A DNA stretch of 64,000 nt, from the NCBI GenBank assembly GCA_033239525.1, contig BSYO01000005.1:2700001-2764000 (forward strand), in the 5' to 3' direction. Below are positions 62,330 through 64,000 of the stretch, one piece after another; the first letter of the stretch is position 1; each line of letters starts with the position of its first letter. The DNA is from Nepenthes gracilis (Eukaryota; Streptophyta; Magnoliopsida; Caryophyllales; Nepenthaceae). Under the pieces are notes generated by a model. That model ran no database searches and had not been told where the DNA came from. It saw only the letters and a program-made list of their open reading frames with translations. Made by a program: the position numbers and the translations under genes.

Positions 62330-64000
62330 ATTATATTATTTATACAATTTTAAAATATATTTAAGTGATGTAATTGTTATTCAAAGGTTTAGATTTCTAT
62401 TCTAAACTAATGACGTTGTATTATGAACTTAAGTGTTAACAGTTTTTTTCTAAGTAATTTTTTAAAAATAAATAATTATGTTAATTATAAAATTTAATGT
62501 ACAGACAAAATAAATAAGATCCTAACGAATTGGGTATGATCTTTATATTAAAATATTACTCTTATCAATATAATTCATCTCAAAATATTATAAAAATAAA
62601 AAAATTATAAAAATAAATAAGAGAAAAAGAAAATCCAATGATCTTTATAAATTGTCTAGTGATAGAAAAAGGCAAAAAGATATGCTGCATTATCGTTTTT
62701 TAAAGTGAAAAATTCTCTTATGATAAAATTCAAAATTGCATTTATAGCTTGCTCAAATTGATATATTTAATCATTTTAAGATATATTTTTATTGTAAATT
62801 TTTTAAGTGTGACAGACTATAGTCACAAAATCAATTTTAGAATCCGTTTGTATAAAATTAGTATCTATTTAATTAAGTAAAATTTCAATAATTATACGTT
62901 TTAAATAAATATTTAGTTAAAATTAACTTATTTTTCTACAAAATATAGCTCAAATATGGTCCGTAAACCAATATTAAATGAATAGGTAGTGGATGCTTTG
63001 ATTAGTGGTCTTACAAAATGAGCAATCGACCCCCCTAAGTAATTATACATAAAGCTTCACTAACTATTTTTATACTAAAATACTATACACTATTAATTAC
63101 TTATTAAAATATATAGCCAAATATATTTATTATTAATTAAACATGACATAATTTACGTCATTAATAAATTAAATATTATAAAGTAATAGAATATTTTAAT
63201 ATCATACAAAGTTTATATTTATGAAGAGAGGTATTTATGAAAAATAAATATTTGGGATATATTTATTATTATACAAATAAATTAGTACTTATAAATAAAT
63301 AAATAAAATAAAATATCATTAAAAATATCCTAATAGTAATTTAAAAAAATCCTTTTAATACCCCTCTGCCACAAAATCTAGATTGACCAGTTATTTTTCA
63401 GTGATGATCCTCCACTCCCAAAAATCTATAGACAACCCCCACAAATTAATGTAATCAAAAGTTAATCACAGGCCACTATCTCCATTAATCCCAATCACTA
63501 ACCACTTTCTCAATCAAAACACTCTAATTAATTATAATCCATAATATGATTAGACAGCCATAAGTACTAAGATTAATATCTCATTTTATGCAAGTCGACA
63601 AGCACCTTCAAATATAAAATTCGATCCTCCACGGCCAAGGACAAGTTCTGGTGCTGCGATTATTTAAATTTAAGCAATTGATTAATGTTTTTTTTTTTTT
63701 TTTTTTTATAAAGTTTGAAGTGACCAATAAAAAATCATTATTTCATAATTTAATTAAAGGTGCTTGGGCGGCTTGGCGTTTCGAGAGGCCGCATATTCTT
63801 CGTGTGGCCTTAAAAGAATTTACCTAAGTAAAGAGAAATTATTTATTATATTTACAGTGTTATATTATTGAAATATAATTTTTAATAGATTAAGAATTAA
63901 CTTTTTTTTGTTTTGCAATTATCTGATATGCAATTTTTAAGTAATAATTGATATGTAATTATTTTATTTATTTATTTATTATTTATAAGCTAATAATTAA
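62330..64000. other. AT-rich intergenic stretch to the right edge
   Basis: No gene or RNA visible. A poly(T) run lies at about 63688-63707. 63370-63660 has lower AT and no open frame; it could be promoter or repeat material. Confidence 0.45.

Noticed and set aside
1..64000. CRISPR array, bacterial operon or organelle-derived insert
   Set aside because: The spliced plant genes and repeat types show a nuclear plant genome. No spaced identical repeats or plastid/mitochondrial genes were seen.

Overview
The window is nuclear DNA from a flowering plant, probably a eudicot. It is very AT-rich and intron-rich, with three protein-coding genes in 64 kb separated by long repeat-filled stretches. The genes are recognised from their translated exons, and splice sites (GT...AG) keep the frame in every one. 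They are: (1) the 5' part of a RAD23 ubiquitin-receptor gene on the minus strand, running off the left edge (exons 2561-2626, 471-632, 152-205); (2) a complete ALG6 alpha-1,3-glucosyltransferase gene on the plus strand (six exons, 15681-22881, 515 codons plus stop); (3) a complete CYP735A-type cytochrome P450 (cytokinin trans-hydroxylase) on the plus strand (five exons, 51304-57057, 521 codons plus stop). They are ordinary single genes with unrelated jobs (proteasome shuttling, ER N-glycan assembly, trans-zeatin synthesis). There is no operon or cluster.

The rest is mostly transposon debris. Four solo LTRs can be delimited to the base, each with a perfect 5-bp target-site duplication: 3227-4286 (GACAT), 7716-8708 (GATAA), 35071-36671 (TAATT) and 38860-39825 (CTTAT). 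The 7.7 kb and 38.9 kb copies are one family in opposite orientation. The 3.2 kb and 35.1 kb copies share a 16-nt motif and are probably related. Further LTR-like blocks without clean ends lie at about 4.7-6.9, 10.9-12.0, 27.1-28.9, 43.0-44.0 and 46.2-47.6 kb. A decayed LINE carries a zf-RVT domain (about 29211-29623) and an RNase H domain (about 31570-32018) and ends in an A-run (32108-32132). It is split by about 1.9 kb of AT-rich sequence. A MITE-like element with a TAA-rich core sits just upstream of the P450 (50415-51014).

Smaller structures include tandem duplications with periods of 44, 58, about 97 and 191 bp, a 75-bp four-copy repeat inside an LTR-like block, a degenerate minisatellite in ALG6 intron 3, and several TA/TG/TAA microsatellites. 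Most remaining intergenic DNA (for example 8.7-10.8, 12-14.4, 23.7-25.8, 44-46, 47.7-50.4, 57-62 and 62.3-64 kb) is AT-rich with no supportable gene.

I found no novel multi-gene system. The points most worth checking are the precise solo-LTR record, the interrupted LINE, the repeat-bearing LTR, and a few GC-richer islands of unknown origin at 25.8, 40.2, 32.3 and 62.1 kb.
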